Position numbers and translations under genes: made by a program
Notes under the pieces: model-generated
The model's database searches: none
What the model saw: only the letters and a program-made list of their open reading frames with translations
Told to the model about the DNA's origin: nothing
Shown: piece by piece, positions 16,361 through 23,694 of the stretch
How the letters are laid out: every line of letters starts with the position of its first letter
Numbering within the stretch: position 1 is the stretch's first letter
From: UBA5336 sp038745855
GTDB taxonomy: Bacteria > Pseudomonadota > Alphaproteobacteria > Caulobacterales > Hyphomonadaceae
Direction: 5' to 3'
DNA length: 64,000 nucleotides
NCBI GenBank assembly: GCA_038745855.1
Contig: JBCDLC010000005.1
Location: 44,827 to 108,826, forward strand

Positions 16361-16729
16361 ATGGCCAAGCCGCGTGACCCTTATTTCGATGTCGTGGAGG
16401 ATCTTTTTGCGCCGCTGGGACAGGTTACGATCAGGCGGATGTTCGGTGGCGCCGGGGTCTATCTGCACGGGGTGATGTTTGCCTTGCTCGCCGATGGTGA
16501 GGTTCACCTGAAGGCCGATGATGCATTGCAGGCTGACCTTGAGACGGAGGGATCATCGGCGTTCCAGTTCGAGATGAAGGATGGGCGCGTGGCTGAGATG
16601 CGGTATTTTCGGCTGCCTGACACTGCCGCCGACGATCCGGCGGAAGCGAGCCAGTGGGGACGGCGGGCGGTAGATGTGGCGCTTAGGGCGAGGTCGGGGA
16701 AGCGAAAGAAGAACAAGACGAGTGCTTGA
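16361..16729 (+). CDS. TfoX N-terminal domain protein
   Basis: About 122 residues matching the N-terminal TfoX domain: RRMFGGAGVYLHGVMFALLA, HLKADD, then FRLPD. A basic tail (SGKRKKNKTS) ends it. In gammaproteobacteria TfoX/Sxy activates competence genes; the single-domain alphaproteobacterial proteins have no proven role. ATG 16361 is preferred to a GTG at 16355 that touches the DUF3253 stop. It forms a three-gene run with the serine hydrolase and DUF3253. Confidence 0.87.
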   Translation: MAKPRDPYFDVVEDLFAPLGQVTIRRMFGGAGVYLHGVMFALLADGEVHLKADDALQADLETEGSSAFQFEMKDGRVAEMRYFRLPDTAADDPAEASQWGRRAVDVALRARSGKRKKNKTSA

Positions 16730-16783
16730 ACGCTTTCTGGGCCTTGTCGGCTGTAAATCATGAAATTGCCGTAACAAATCCCA

Positions 16784-16860
16784 ACCCTTGCCCGGGACGG
16801 TTCTTAGGGGGAACAAGCCTGGGAGCGTTCCCGGGCCGATGAAACGGCAAGGGCTTTGCC
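16784..16860 (+). promoter_or_regulatory. Structured leader upstream of chvI with alternative stems
   Basis: GCCCGGGA (16790-16797) pairs perfectly with TCCCGGGC (16829-16836). Overlapping it, CCCTTGCC near 16786 can pair with GGCAAGGG near 16846, so the two stems exclude each other. A GTTC/GGAAC hairpin lies inside. Mutually exclusive stems about 75-145 bp before the start codon may form a leader switch, but no known riboswitch class is recognised. Confidence 0.35.
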
Positions 16861-16934
16861 GGGCCGTCGAAGCGTGGTTGAACAGAGAGCTGGCGCAGAT
16901 CGCGCTCTCGGCAGCTCCAGGATGGGAGGGAAGC

Positions 16935-17624
16935 ATGGCCACCATCGCGCTCGTGGATGACGATGAGAACATTGTCGCGTCGCTCAAGATCTTCTTCGAA
17001 GCCGAAGGCTACCAGGTGCGGACCTATTATGATGGAGAAGCGGCCCTCCAGGGGTTGACGGAGAACCAGCCGGACCTGGCCATTCTCGATGTGAAGATGC
17101 CGAAGATGGACGGCATGGAGCTTTTGCGGCGGGTGCGGCAGACCTCGGAACTGCCTGTTATCTTTCTGACCTCCAAGGATGAAGAGATCGATGAGGTTAT
17201 CGGCTTCAATATCGGTGCCGATGATTTCGTCCGTAAGCCATGCTCCAACAGGCTTTTGGCGACGCGCGTGAAGGCCGTACTTCGCCGTTCGCGCGGGGCG
17301 GCTGGAACGGAAGAGGGGGATCAGAAGCCGATCGTTCGTGGCCGGCTGACGCTGGATCCGAACCGGCACGCGGTGAGCTGGGACGGGCATCCGGTGAGGC
17401 TGACGGTGACCGAGTTCCTGATCCTGCAATCGCTGGCCCAGCGGCCGGGTTATGTGAAGTCCCGCGACCAGCTGATGGACGCGGCCTATGACGACCAGAT
17501 CTATGTCGATGACCGCACCATAGACAGCCACATCAAACGCCTGCGCAAGAAGTTCCGCGAGGTGGATGGCGAGTTCGATGCCATCGAGACGCTTTATGGC
17601 GTGGGCTATCGCTACCAGGAGTAG
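16935..17624 (+). CDS. chvI: ChvI-type response regulator (OmpR/PhoB family)
   Basis: A 229-residue two-domain regulator. The receiver has acidic DDDE at residues 8-11, phospho-acceptor Asp52 in LAILDVKMPKMDG and the nearly diagnostic ChvI block IFLTSKDEEIDE. A winged-helix output domain ends RKKFREVDGEFDAIETLYGV. ChvI with sensor ChvG and inhibitor ExoR controls acid/envelope responses in rhizobia and relatives. Here no histidine kinase gene adjoins: upstream is the TfoX gene, downstream a dioxygenase. ATG 16935 (GGGAGGGAAGC before it) is chosen over a longer frame from 16788 that would start in the leader. Confidence 0.9.
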   Translation: MATIALVDDDENIVASLKIFFEAEGYQVRTYYDGEAALQGLTENQPDLAILDVKMPKMDGMELLRRVRQTSELPVIFLTSKDEEIDEVIGFNIGADDFVRKPCSNRLLATRVKAVLRRSRGAAGTEEGDQKPIVRGRLTLDPNRHAVSWDGHPVRLTVTEFLILQSLAQRPGYVKSRDQLMDAAYDDQIYVDDRTIDSHIKRLRKKFREVDGEFDAIETLYGVGYRYQE

Positions 17625-17719
17625 CCCTCTCGTCTTGTGGGCGTTCTTTGACTGGTTGGCCCGGTTGGGTCATCTTTCCCGAGAGACCTCGCTAACGAGG
17701 CTATCAGGGAGGAATGACC

Positions 17720-18568
17720 ATGGGCTTGCAAATCGACGCAGAGACCGGCGTGGGCGCAACCGTGACCGGAGTGGATATCGGGAACCTGTCCGGTGACGAT
17801 CTTGATGCGCTGAAGGCAGCGTTTGCCGAACATGGGGTGCTCTATTTCCGGGATCAGGACCTTTCCGAGGCCGGGCATATCGCTTTTGCGGAGCGCTGGG
17901 GCGCGATCAATATCAACCGCTTCTTCGCCGCCCATCCCGAGCATCCGGAGATTGCGCTGGTGGCGAAGGAGCCCGACCAGACCAGCAATATCGGAGGTGG
18001 TTGGCACACCGACCATTCCTATGATGTGGAGCCTGCGCTGGGGTCTATCCTTGTGGCGCGCGAGCTGCCGGAGACGGGCGGGGACACGCTATTTGCGTCC
18101 ATGTATGCTGCCTACGCAACGCTTGACCAGCAGACCAAGGCAGAGATTGACGGGCTCAACGCGGTGCATTCGGCCAAGCATATCTTCGGGGCCAGTCCGA
18201 AATCGTTCTATTCCAAGAGCGATACTGACAAGGGCGAGCGGATCGGGAATTCCGGCGCGGCCGATGAAATGACCGATGTCATCCATCCCGTGGTGATCAC
18301 CCATCCCCTGAGCGGGAAGAAAGCCCTTTACGTGAACCCCGCTTTCACGATCCGCTTTGAGGGCAAGACCCAGGAAGAATCGCAGCCCTTGCTCGCGAAA
18401 CTCTATGCCCATTGCTTCAGCGGTGATTTTCACCACCGGCTGAAATGGGAGACGGGGACGGTGGCGTTCTGGGATAACCGGGCGACCTGGCACTGGGCGC
18501 TGAACGATTACCAGGGCCAACGCCGGGTGATGCACCGGATCACGGTGGAAGGCGGCCCGCTGAACTGA
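17720..18568 (+). CDS. TauD/TfdA-family Fe(II)/2-oxoglutarate dioxygenase
   Basis: About 282 residues. The iron ligands are visible as the HTD of GGGWHTDHSYD and the distal His of RRVMHRITVEG, followed by Arg for 2-oxoglutarate. VTGVDIGNLS and GVLYFRDQDL at the N-terminus fit the taurine-dioxygenase family. No taurine or sulfonate transport genes adjoin, so the substrate is open. ATG 17720 is chosen because GGGAGGAA is at good spacing; ATG 17714 would be too close to it. Confidence 0.92.
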   Translation: MGLQIDAETGVGATVTGVDIGNLSGDDLDALKAAFAEHGVLYFRDQDLSEAGHIAFAERWGAININRFFAAHPEHPEIALVAKEPDQTSNIGGGWHTDHSYDVEPALGSILVARELPETGGDTLFASMYAAYATLDQQTKAEIDGLNAVHSAKHIFGASPKSFYSKSDTDKGERIGNSGAADEMTDVIHPVVITHPLSGKKALYVNPAFTIRFEGKTQEESQPLLAKLYAHCFSGDFHHRLKWETGTVAFWDNRATWHWALNDYQGQRRVMHRITVEGGPLN

Positions 18569-18614
18569 GGTACGAGCACGGGCGCGGTTCAACCCCGGTA
18601 GATTGCCACTTTCA

Positions 18615-18626
18615 GGGGGGGGGGGG
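18615..18626 (+). repeat. Homopolymer of 12 G
   Basis: Twelve consecutive G lie between the dioxygenase stop and the hairpin of element copy 2. Such runs are prone to slippage in replication and in sequencing. A G-rich but interrupted stretch lies in the matching place beside copy 1 (1257-1280). Confidence 0.9.
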
Positions 18627-18642
18627 AGCGCTCTTGTGTTTT

Positions 18643-18684
18643 GGCCAGCACCTTTGGCCGGCCCGCGCCAAGGCGCGTCCGGTG
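18643..18684 (-). terminator. GC-rich hairpin downstream of the small ORF, copy 2
   Basis: A 42-bp sequence equal in length to the copy 1 hairpin and differing mainly in the loop region. GCGCC AA GGCGC forms the inner stem where copy 1 has GCGC GGGT GCGC. The outer arms (GGCCAGCAC, CGTCCGGTG) are unchanged. It lies 37 bp past the minus-strand stop. No T-run follows. Confidence 0.4.
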
Positions 18685-18721
18685 ACACGGGATTGCTGAC
18701 CGCACAGCGACCTGACCGAAG

Positions 18722-19138
18722 TCAGGGGGATGCGGCTATGGACGGGCGAACCACGGCACCAGGAATGGGACCCATGCGGCCTTGCGGGGCATGGGGCGCC
18801 CCTCGTGACAGACCCTCCCGTGGATCGCCCGGCGACGCGCACGCGTGTTGCGTAATCGCGCCCATCTGGAACCGTCGGGCGCCACCGACCTCATAACCCA
18901 CGCCCGACCGGAGAAGCAGCGCGTTCCAGAACGCAGCTTCCGCATGGATCATCCCATCACGGGCCTGCACGGGGTTCGTGCTGGCCTTCTGTATGGCCGC
19001 CGGTAGAGCCCCAACGCCTGGCCCACCGGCGCCATGCACCTGAGCGTCGCGCATGCCAAGCGCTGCCAAGCCGAACAGAAGTCCGGCGGCAGACATGGCA
19101 AGGGCTATGGCCCAGGGCAGGAGGATGAAAAGATCCAT
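18722..19138 (-). CDS. Small membrane-anchored hypothetical protein of the dispersed element, copy 2
   Basis: A 138-residue frame. It begins MDLFILLPWAIALAMSAAGL, one membrane segment strongly like that of the 137-residue frame at 1411-1824, followed by an Ala/Gly-rich tail with no recognised domain and no similarity to the other tail. Conservation of upstream DNA, start and anchor suggests translation at least of the N-terminus. Whether the whole tail is real protein is uncertain. It is divergent from the MFS gene; no partner gene is evident. Confidence 0.4.
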   Translation of the reverse strand: MDLFILLPWAIALAMSAAGLLFGLAALGMRDAQVHGAGGPGVGALPAAIQKASTNPVQARDGMIHAEAAFWNALLLRSGVGYEVGGARRFQMGAITQHACASPGDPREGLSRGAPHAPQGRMGPIPGAVVRPSIAASP

Positions 19139-19390
19139 GGCGTGAATCTACCATGGTTTTTGGGGGTGGGGATTGGGAGGGCGTATTTTCTTATAATACG
19201 TTGAAATATCGACGATTATAAATTTCCAACTGTTGGATAAGTTCGGCGTTGGGTTTGGCCATGAACACTTTCGGACGTGCTGGTGCCATGTGCGACTTGC
19301 GCGGGCATCGATAATCGTGTTTTCGGCGCCTGAACACGCGTCTGGCTGCGGCCCGCGGCAGTTTTCCTTCTCTTCGGAAGGCGGGACACA

Positions 19391-20617
19391 ATGCTGAAAT
19401 CGCTTATGGCCATCGGTGCGCTCCTGGTGGCAACGGCCCTGCTTTATGCAGGAAACGGGCTGCAGGGGACGCTGCTGTCGGTTCGGGGTGACCTTGAAGC
19501 GTTCTCGACTGGGGTGCTCGGGATCCTAGTCTCTGCCTACTACATCGGCTTCATCGCCGGGTGCCGCATCGTGCCTTCGATTATCGGCGCCGTGGGGCAT
19601 ATCCGGACCTTTGTTGCCTTGGCATCGGTTGCCTCTTCGAGCGCGCTTGCCCACGCGTTGATCGTTGACCCGGTGGCCTGGTCTGTTCTTCGGGTTGTGT
19701 CGGGTTTCGGATTTGCAGGGCTGGCAATGGTTCTGGAAAGCTGGATCAATGAGCGGGCCACGAACCAGAACCGCGGCACGCTGCTCTCAATCTATCGGAT
19801 TGTTGACCTCGGCGCGATCACGGTCGGGAATGCCCTCCTGGGCGTTGCTGATCCCGAAGCGTTCCATCTCTTCGCCCTGGTCTCGATTCTGATTTCGCTC
19901 GGCCTCGTGCCCCTTGCGCTGACACGCAGCGAGGCGCCAGCCGTTCCGCAATCGGTGCGGCTTGATCTCGGTCGGCTTTACGCGGTTTCGCCAGTTGGCG
20001 CGGCGGGCGGGCTGGTCACCGGGCTCGCGAACGCTGCGTTTTGGGGGTTGGGGCCGGTTTTTGCCCAGCGGCTGGGCTATGAACCGGCGACCGTGGGCGC
20101 ATTCATGGGCATCAGCATCTTTGGCGGGGCACTGTTTCAGTTTCCGGTCGGCTGGATTTCCGACCGTGTAGACCGGCGAAAGGTCGTCCTGATCGCCGTA
20201 TTGCTGGGTGTGGTGTCAGCGATTGGCCTTGCCGTGCTGGCGAGCCAGTCTGTGCTGTTCCTGTTTGGCCTCGGCTTCGTGTTTGGCGCGTTGATCTTGC
20301 CGACGTTCGGCCTGTGTGCTGCCCATGCAAACGATGTGACGGACCGGGGGGACGAAGTCGCGACCAATGGCGGCCTTCTGTTGTTGCACGGCATCGGTGC
20401 AGTGGTCGGTGCCGTGGCGGGCGCGGCGGTCATGTCACTCGGTCCGCCCGAGGCGCTGTTCGGGTATATCGCGACTGTTTATTTCGTATTCGCGGTCTTT
20501 GTTGTGTTTCGGGTCTTCGCGCGGGCACCCGTTGCGGATGCGGACAAGACACCATTCGTGCCGTCGCCAAAGAGCCCCTCCACCGATATCGGCGATGAGG
20601 TGGACCCCGCCGCGTGA
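19391..20617 (+). CDS. MFS transporter (YcaD-like)
   Basis: A 408-residue inner-membrane protein with about 12 hydrophobic segments and a GWISDRVDRRKV loop, the MFS signature between helices 2 and 3 of the second half. The first half carries RVVSGFGFAGLAMVLESWIN, a stretch typical of the YcaD/UMF4-like group of unknown substrate. ATG 19391 follows GGAAGGCGGG. Its promoter probably lies in the AT-rich sequence at 19190-19240, inside the dispersed element. It converges on the small secreted protein gene. Confidence 0.92.
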   Translation: MLKSLMAIGALLVATALLYAGNGLQGTLLSVRGDLEAFSTGVLGILVSAYYIGFIAGCRIVPSIIGAVGHIRTFVALASVASSSALAHALIVDPVAWSVLRVVSGFGFAGLAMVLESWINERATNQNRGTLLSIYRIVDLGAITVGNALLGVADPEAFHLFALVSILISLGLVPLALTRSEAPAVPQSVRLDLGRLYAVSPVGAAGGLVTGLANAAFWGLGPVFAQRLGYEPATVGAFMGISIFGGALFQFPVGWISDRVDRRKVVLIAVLLGVVSAIGLAVLASQSVLFLFGLGFVFGALILPTFGLCAAHANDVTDRGDEVATNGGLLLLHGIGAVVGAVAGAAVMSLGPPEALFGYIATVYFVFAVFVVFRVFARAPVADADKTPFVPSPKSPSTDIGDEVDPAA

Positions 20618-20669
20618 TGCCGGGGCCCTGGTGCGTGCTGACTAGTTTGTGCGGGTGACGCTGGACCCA

Positions 20670-21152
20670 TTAGCCCGGAAAAGTGTCGCCCTCTCCGGCG
20701 GCGTCCTCGGGGCCACACCGCGTGAGCGTGCGTTCGAGGGCGTTGCTGGCGCTGACCCAGAGCGTTTGTCCGCTGCGGCTGAGCATGAACGTGTAGTTCC
20801 AGTCCGATGTGTCCTCTCCGAAGGCGCAGGTGGCGGGCGCTGCGAAGCTGGTGACGGTCTGGGAGCGGTTTTCGGAGATCGTGAGCGCGGCTGGGTCGAA
20901 GCTGCAGGCGGCGCCGACCGATCCGGTGGTAAACTCATTTCCGGCGATCTGCCAGGGTGCGGTTGCGCAGATTTCCTGGGCGACGGCCCATGTTCCCTGG
21001 ACCTGTGCGTAGGGGCCATCGAGGATGGAGGGCGCCGCTTCCGCTTCTGCTTCGCTTGTCTCTGTGTCCTGGGCGTGGACACCCGTGCCGAAGCCGGCGG
21101 TAGCGGCTATGGTGAGGGCGGTGGCGGTGATCGTCGATTTCAAGTGTTTCAT
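20670..21152 (-). CDS. Small secreted hypothetical protein with four cysteines
   Basis: A 160-residue protein with a good signal peptide ending in GVHAQD, a short acidic linker (ETSEAEAEAAP) and a compact domain with four Cys (EICATAP, AACSF, ATCAF, TRCGPE) that could form two disulfides. The motif order (signal peptide, WAVAQEICATAPW, CSFDPAALTIS) recalls small periplasmic beta-barrel proteins but I do not recognise the family. The signal peptide decides for this strand over the overlapping plus-strand frame. Function unknown. Confidence 0.65.
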   Translation of the reverse strand: MKHLKSTITATALTIAATAGFGTGVHAQDTETSEAEAEAAPSILDGPYAQVQGTWAVAQEICATAPWQIAGNEFTTGSVGAACSFDPAALTISENRSQTVTSFAAPATCAFGEDTSDWNYTFMLSRSGQTLWVSASNALERTLTRCGPEDAAGEGDTFPG

Positions 21153-21330
21153 GGGTGCAGTCCCCTCCAGTGTGGCCCCGTGTTCCTTCTACCGCGCTGG
21201 GGTGGCAGTGTGGGCTTTCAAACAGTTCTTGCCTGCCTGCGGGCCATGACGCAACTGTGGCAACCAGCCGGGCTGCTGATCAGGGGCAGCGGGCGATGCG
21301 CCAAGGCATGAGCATGATGGGAGGAAAGCG

Positions 21331-22392
21331 ATGACAGAGACCGTCATCTTGCGCCGGGAAGGGGCGGTGGGCCGGATAACGCTGAACCGGGCTGACGCCC
21401 TGCACGCGCTGAACGGCGCGATGTGCGCGGCCGTGCTGGATGGGCTGCGGGCGTGGCAGGACGATCCCGACGTCGCGATTGTGATGATCGACCATGCCGA
21501 CGGCACGCGCGGCTTTTGCGCTGGCGGGGACATCCGGATGCTGGCCGAAAGCGGGGCAGGCGATGCGGTCGAGGCGCGGGCTTTCTTTCGGGCCGAGTAT
21601 ACGATGAACGCGGCGATCGAAGCGTTCCCGAAGCCCTATGTGGCGTTCATGGATGGGGTCACCATGGGCGGCGGAGTTGGGCTGTCGGTGCATGGCAGCC
21701 ACAGGGTGGCGACCGAGCGGACGCTGTTTGCCATGCCGGAGACGGGGATCGGGTTGTTTCCGGATGTGGGCGGGGGCTGGTTCCTGCCGCGGCTGCCGGG
21801 AAAGCTGGGGACGTGGCTGGCGCTGACGGGGGCGCGGCTGAAGGGTGTTGATGTGCGGGCCGCACGTGTGGCGACCCATTTTGTGCCCTCGGAACTTCTG
21901 GGGAACCTGAAGGTGCAATTGGCGTCGGCCGATTACGGGGCAGGGCCGGCGGAGATGGTGGGCGAGATCCTCAACCGGGCCAGCCACGCGCCGCCATCGG
22001 CAAGCTTTGCTGCGCATGCGGAGACCATTGACGCCTGTTTCTCCCATGGGACGGCCGAGGCAATCGAAGCGGCGCTGGCCGAAAGCGATGATCCCTGGGC
22101 GGCGGAGCAGCTAAAGGCCTTACGGTCGAAATCGCCGGAGACCGTGAAGACCGCGCTGAAGCAGATGCAGCGCGGCGCGGCATGTCAGACCTTTGCCGAG
22201 AACATGGCGATGGAATTCCGCATCGGCTGGCGGAAAGTACAGAGCGCGGACTTTGCCGAGGGGGTACGCGCGGTGATCATCGACAAGGACCAGGCGCCGA
22301 AATGGCAGCATGGGTCCTTGGCGGAGGTGCCCGATGGGATGGTGGAGGCGTATTTTGCGCCTTTGGCCGCCGATGAGGAACTGGTGCTGTGA
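21331..22392 (+). CDS. 3-Hydroxyisobutyryl-CoA hydrolase (enoyl-CoA hydratase/isomerase superfamily)
   Basis: A 353-residue crotonase-fold enzyme. Its length and the blocks GFCAGGDIRML, DGVTMGGGVGLSVHG, FAMPETGIGLFPDVGGGWFL and MEFRIGWRK place it in the HIBCH group rather than among simple hydratases. HIBCH frees 3-hydroxyisobutyrate in valine breakdown; relatives act on 3-hydroxypropionyl-CoA. ATG 21331 follows GGGAGGAAAG. The next gene overlaps by four bases (GTGA). A 3-hydroxyisobutyrate dehydrogenase-like gene at 48901 could take the product one step on. Confidence 0.93.
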   Translation: MTETVILRREGAVGRITLNRADALHALNGAMCAAVLDGLRAWQDDPDVAIVMIDHADGTRGFCAGGDIRMLAESGAGDAVEARAFFRAEYTMNAAIEAFPKPYVAFMDGVTMGGGVGLSVHGSHRVATERTLFAMPETGIGLFPDVGGGWFLPRLPGKLGTWLALTGARLKGVDVRAARVATHFVPSELLGNLKVQLASADYGAGPAEMVGEILNRASHAPPSASFAAHAETIDACFSHGTAEAIEAALAESDDPWAAEQLKALRSKSPETVKTALKQMQRGAACQTFAENMAMEFRIGWRKVQSADFAEGVRAVIIDKDQAPKWQHGSLAEVPDGMVEAYFAPLAADEELVL

Positions 22393-22847
22393 CAGGGCAG
22401 GGCGTGGGTGCAGGAGATGCTCAGGGTGCGCTGGAGGAAGCCCTTGCGGATTGGTGCGCGCGGTATGTGACAGCGTTTGTGGCCTATGATGCGACGGCGA
22501 TCGCGCGCCACTGGGCGTTCCCGGCGCTCATTGTCCAGGACGGGAAACGCTTTGCATTCAGCGATGATGGCGCGTTCACCAAGAATACTGGCGCGCTCTT
22601 GGGCTTCTACGAGGCGCAGGGGGTGGCGGCCGCTGAGCGGTCGTTACTGTCGGCGGTGGCTTTGGGGGAGGGGACTGCGGCCATCGGGGTCGAGGATATC
22701 ATGCGCAGCGGAAACGGTGGCGAGATCGTCCGCTGGCGGGCAGGGTATGTGTTGTCACTGGTGGAGGGAGACTGGCGGGCGGTGATGGCGGATGCGGGCG
22801 GGGAGACCCGGGCGTGGGCTGCGCGCGGCACACCGCTTGGTGGATAA
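22389..22847 (+). CDS. NTF2/SnoaL-like small protein, translationally coupled to HIBCH
   Basis: A 152-residue protein starting at GTG within the HIBCH stop (GTGA overlap). An N-terminal helix (ALADWCARYVTAFVAYDATA) is followed by strands such as HWAFPALIVQDGKRF and GYVLSLVEGDWRAVMA, the alternation seen in NTF2-like/SnoaL domains. No catalytic residues can be named. Coupling to the hydrolase suggests a related or stabilising role, an inference. It could equally be a binding protein. Confidence 0.7.
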   Translation: MTGQGVGAGDAQGALEEALADWCARYVTAFVAYDATAIARHWAFPALIVQDGKRFAFSDDGAFTKNTGALLGFYEAQGVAAAERSLLSAVALGEGTAAIGVEDIMRSGNGGEIVRWRAGYVLSLVEGDWRAVMADAGGETRAWAARGTPLGG

Positions 22848-22966
22848 TTGCGGCGCCCAGGCGCCAGTGGCCGCGAATGCTGAATATTTCTTGCGGCGCC
22901 TGTTAACCAAACCTCCAGCAAGCTGAGTATCCATTAGCGAATATTTAGTCGCCATCGGTTATTTCT

Positions 22967-22991
22967 ACTCAAACTACAACAAAAGTTGAGT
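22967..22991 (+). promoter_or_regulatory. Inverted repeat at the MarR-type gene start (possible autoregulatory operator)
   Basis: ACTCAA (22967-22972) and TTGAGT (22986-22991) are perfect inverted arms 13 bases apart. CAAC AAAA GTTG is nested inside. The site ends 11 bases before ATG 23002, over the ribosome-binding region, a position where MarR-family proteins often repress their own genes. Confidence 0.45.
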
Positions 22992-23001
22992 GGTGGTGAC
23001 A

Positions 23002-23508
23002 ATGAGTACAAATATGGGCGCAGGCTCTTCTGCGCTGGGTGAGGACGGCCGCGACGGGAACTGGTTCCTGCAATCCCTGGCACTTCTCGAGCAGGCGCAT
23101 CGCCGGCTCCACGATGTGGTCAAGGACGATCTGGAGCGCGGTGGCGAGCGGAACATGACGGGCGTTCAGGCGCTTCTGATTTATGAGATCGGCACGGGCG
23201 AGACGCCAGCGTCGACCCTCAGGGCACGCGGCGCATTTGCGGGCACGAGCCTCAGCTACAATATCAAGAAGCTGCAGGATGGGGGCTATCTCGAACAGCG
23301 CCGCTGCGATGCGGACAAGCGGACGGTGCACCTGACGCTGACCGCGCGCGGCCTCCGCGTCCGGGACCGGGTTGCAGCTCTCTTCGACAAGCAGGCCAAG
23401 GCCCTTGAGCCGACCGCCAGCGTCCGGGCCGATGATCTGGAACAGCTCAACAAGACCGTCACACGGCTGGAGCGGTTCTGGACCGACCAGATCAAGTATC
23501 GTCTCTAG
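23002..23508 (+). CDS. MarR-family winged-helix regulator, LdtR-like
   Basis: About 168 residues. The winged-helix core is NMTGVQALLIYEIGTGE, LRARGAFAGTSLSYNIKKL, then a wing rich in basic residues (RRCDADKRTVHLTL). The phrase 'SLSYNIKKLxxxGYLEQ' with this spacing is typical of LdtR-like alphaproteobacterial regulators, which in Liberibacter control an L,D-transpeptidase and stress tolerance. ATG 23002 is chosen over three tandem upstream GTG codons because the inverted repeat covers those. Two terminators follow, so the gene is its own transcription unit. Confidence 0.88.
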   Translation: MSTNMGAGSSALGEDGRDGNWFLQSLALLEQAHRRLHDVVKDDLERGGERNMTGVQALLIYEIGTGETPASTLRARGAFAGTSLSYNIKKLQDGGYLEQRRCDADKRTVHLTLTARGLRVRDRVAALFDKQAKALEPTASVRADDLEQLNKTVTRLERFWTDQIKYRL

Positions 23509-23522
23509 GGAAGGGATGGGAG

Positions 23523-23558
23523 TGACCAGGGTTCGTCCGTAGGACGCCCTGGTCATTT
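23523..23558 (+). terminator. Hairpin terminator after the MarR-type gene (first)
   Basis: TGACCAGGG (23523-23531) pairs with CCCTGGTCA (23547-23555), a perfect 9-bp stem followed by TTT. The short T-run makes it weaker than the next one. Confidence 0.65.
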
Positions 23559-23577
23559 CCGCTTTGAATAATTGAAG

Positions 23578-23616
23578 AACGGCGGCCGTGCGATATGCAT
23601 GGCCGCCGTTTTTTTA
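23578..23616 (+). terminator. Strong Rho-independent terminator
   Basis: AACGGCGGCC (23578-23587) pairs with GGCCGCCGTT (23601-23610), followed by a run of T and then ATT. It is the clearest intrinsic terminator in the window and closes the MarR-type gene transcript. Upstream AA residues give partial function in the other direction for the minus-strand gene ending at 23695. Confidence 0.85.
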
Positions 23617-23694
23617 TTGCGATAAGGGGATGTTCGCGGTCGGTATACCCAACACTTCCGTTCGGGATGTGACAGCCACTTCGCCAAAGAAAAG

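Larger units (their letters stand above)
18643..19246 (-). repeat. Dispersed ~600-bp element, copy 2 (conserved ends, variable middle)
   Basis: Partner of 1333-1932. Shared parts, in minus-strand order: GTTGGATAAGT 94 bp before the ATG, a TATTTCAACG-like AT-rich segment (TATTACAACG in copy 1), a C-rich stretch before the start, the ATG plus first ~20 codons, then the terminal hairpin. The central part is not alignable by eye. Each copy sits just upstream of a plus-strand gene (asd; an MFS transporter). Confidence 0.6.

Noticed and set aside
22969..23556. A 195-codon minus-strand frame opposite the MarR-type gene
   Set aside because: The plus strand has a complete winged-helix protein, an operator-like site and terminators.
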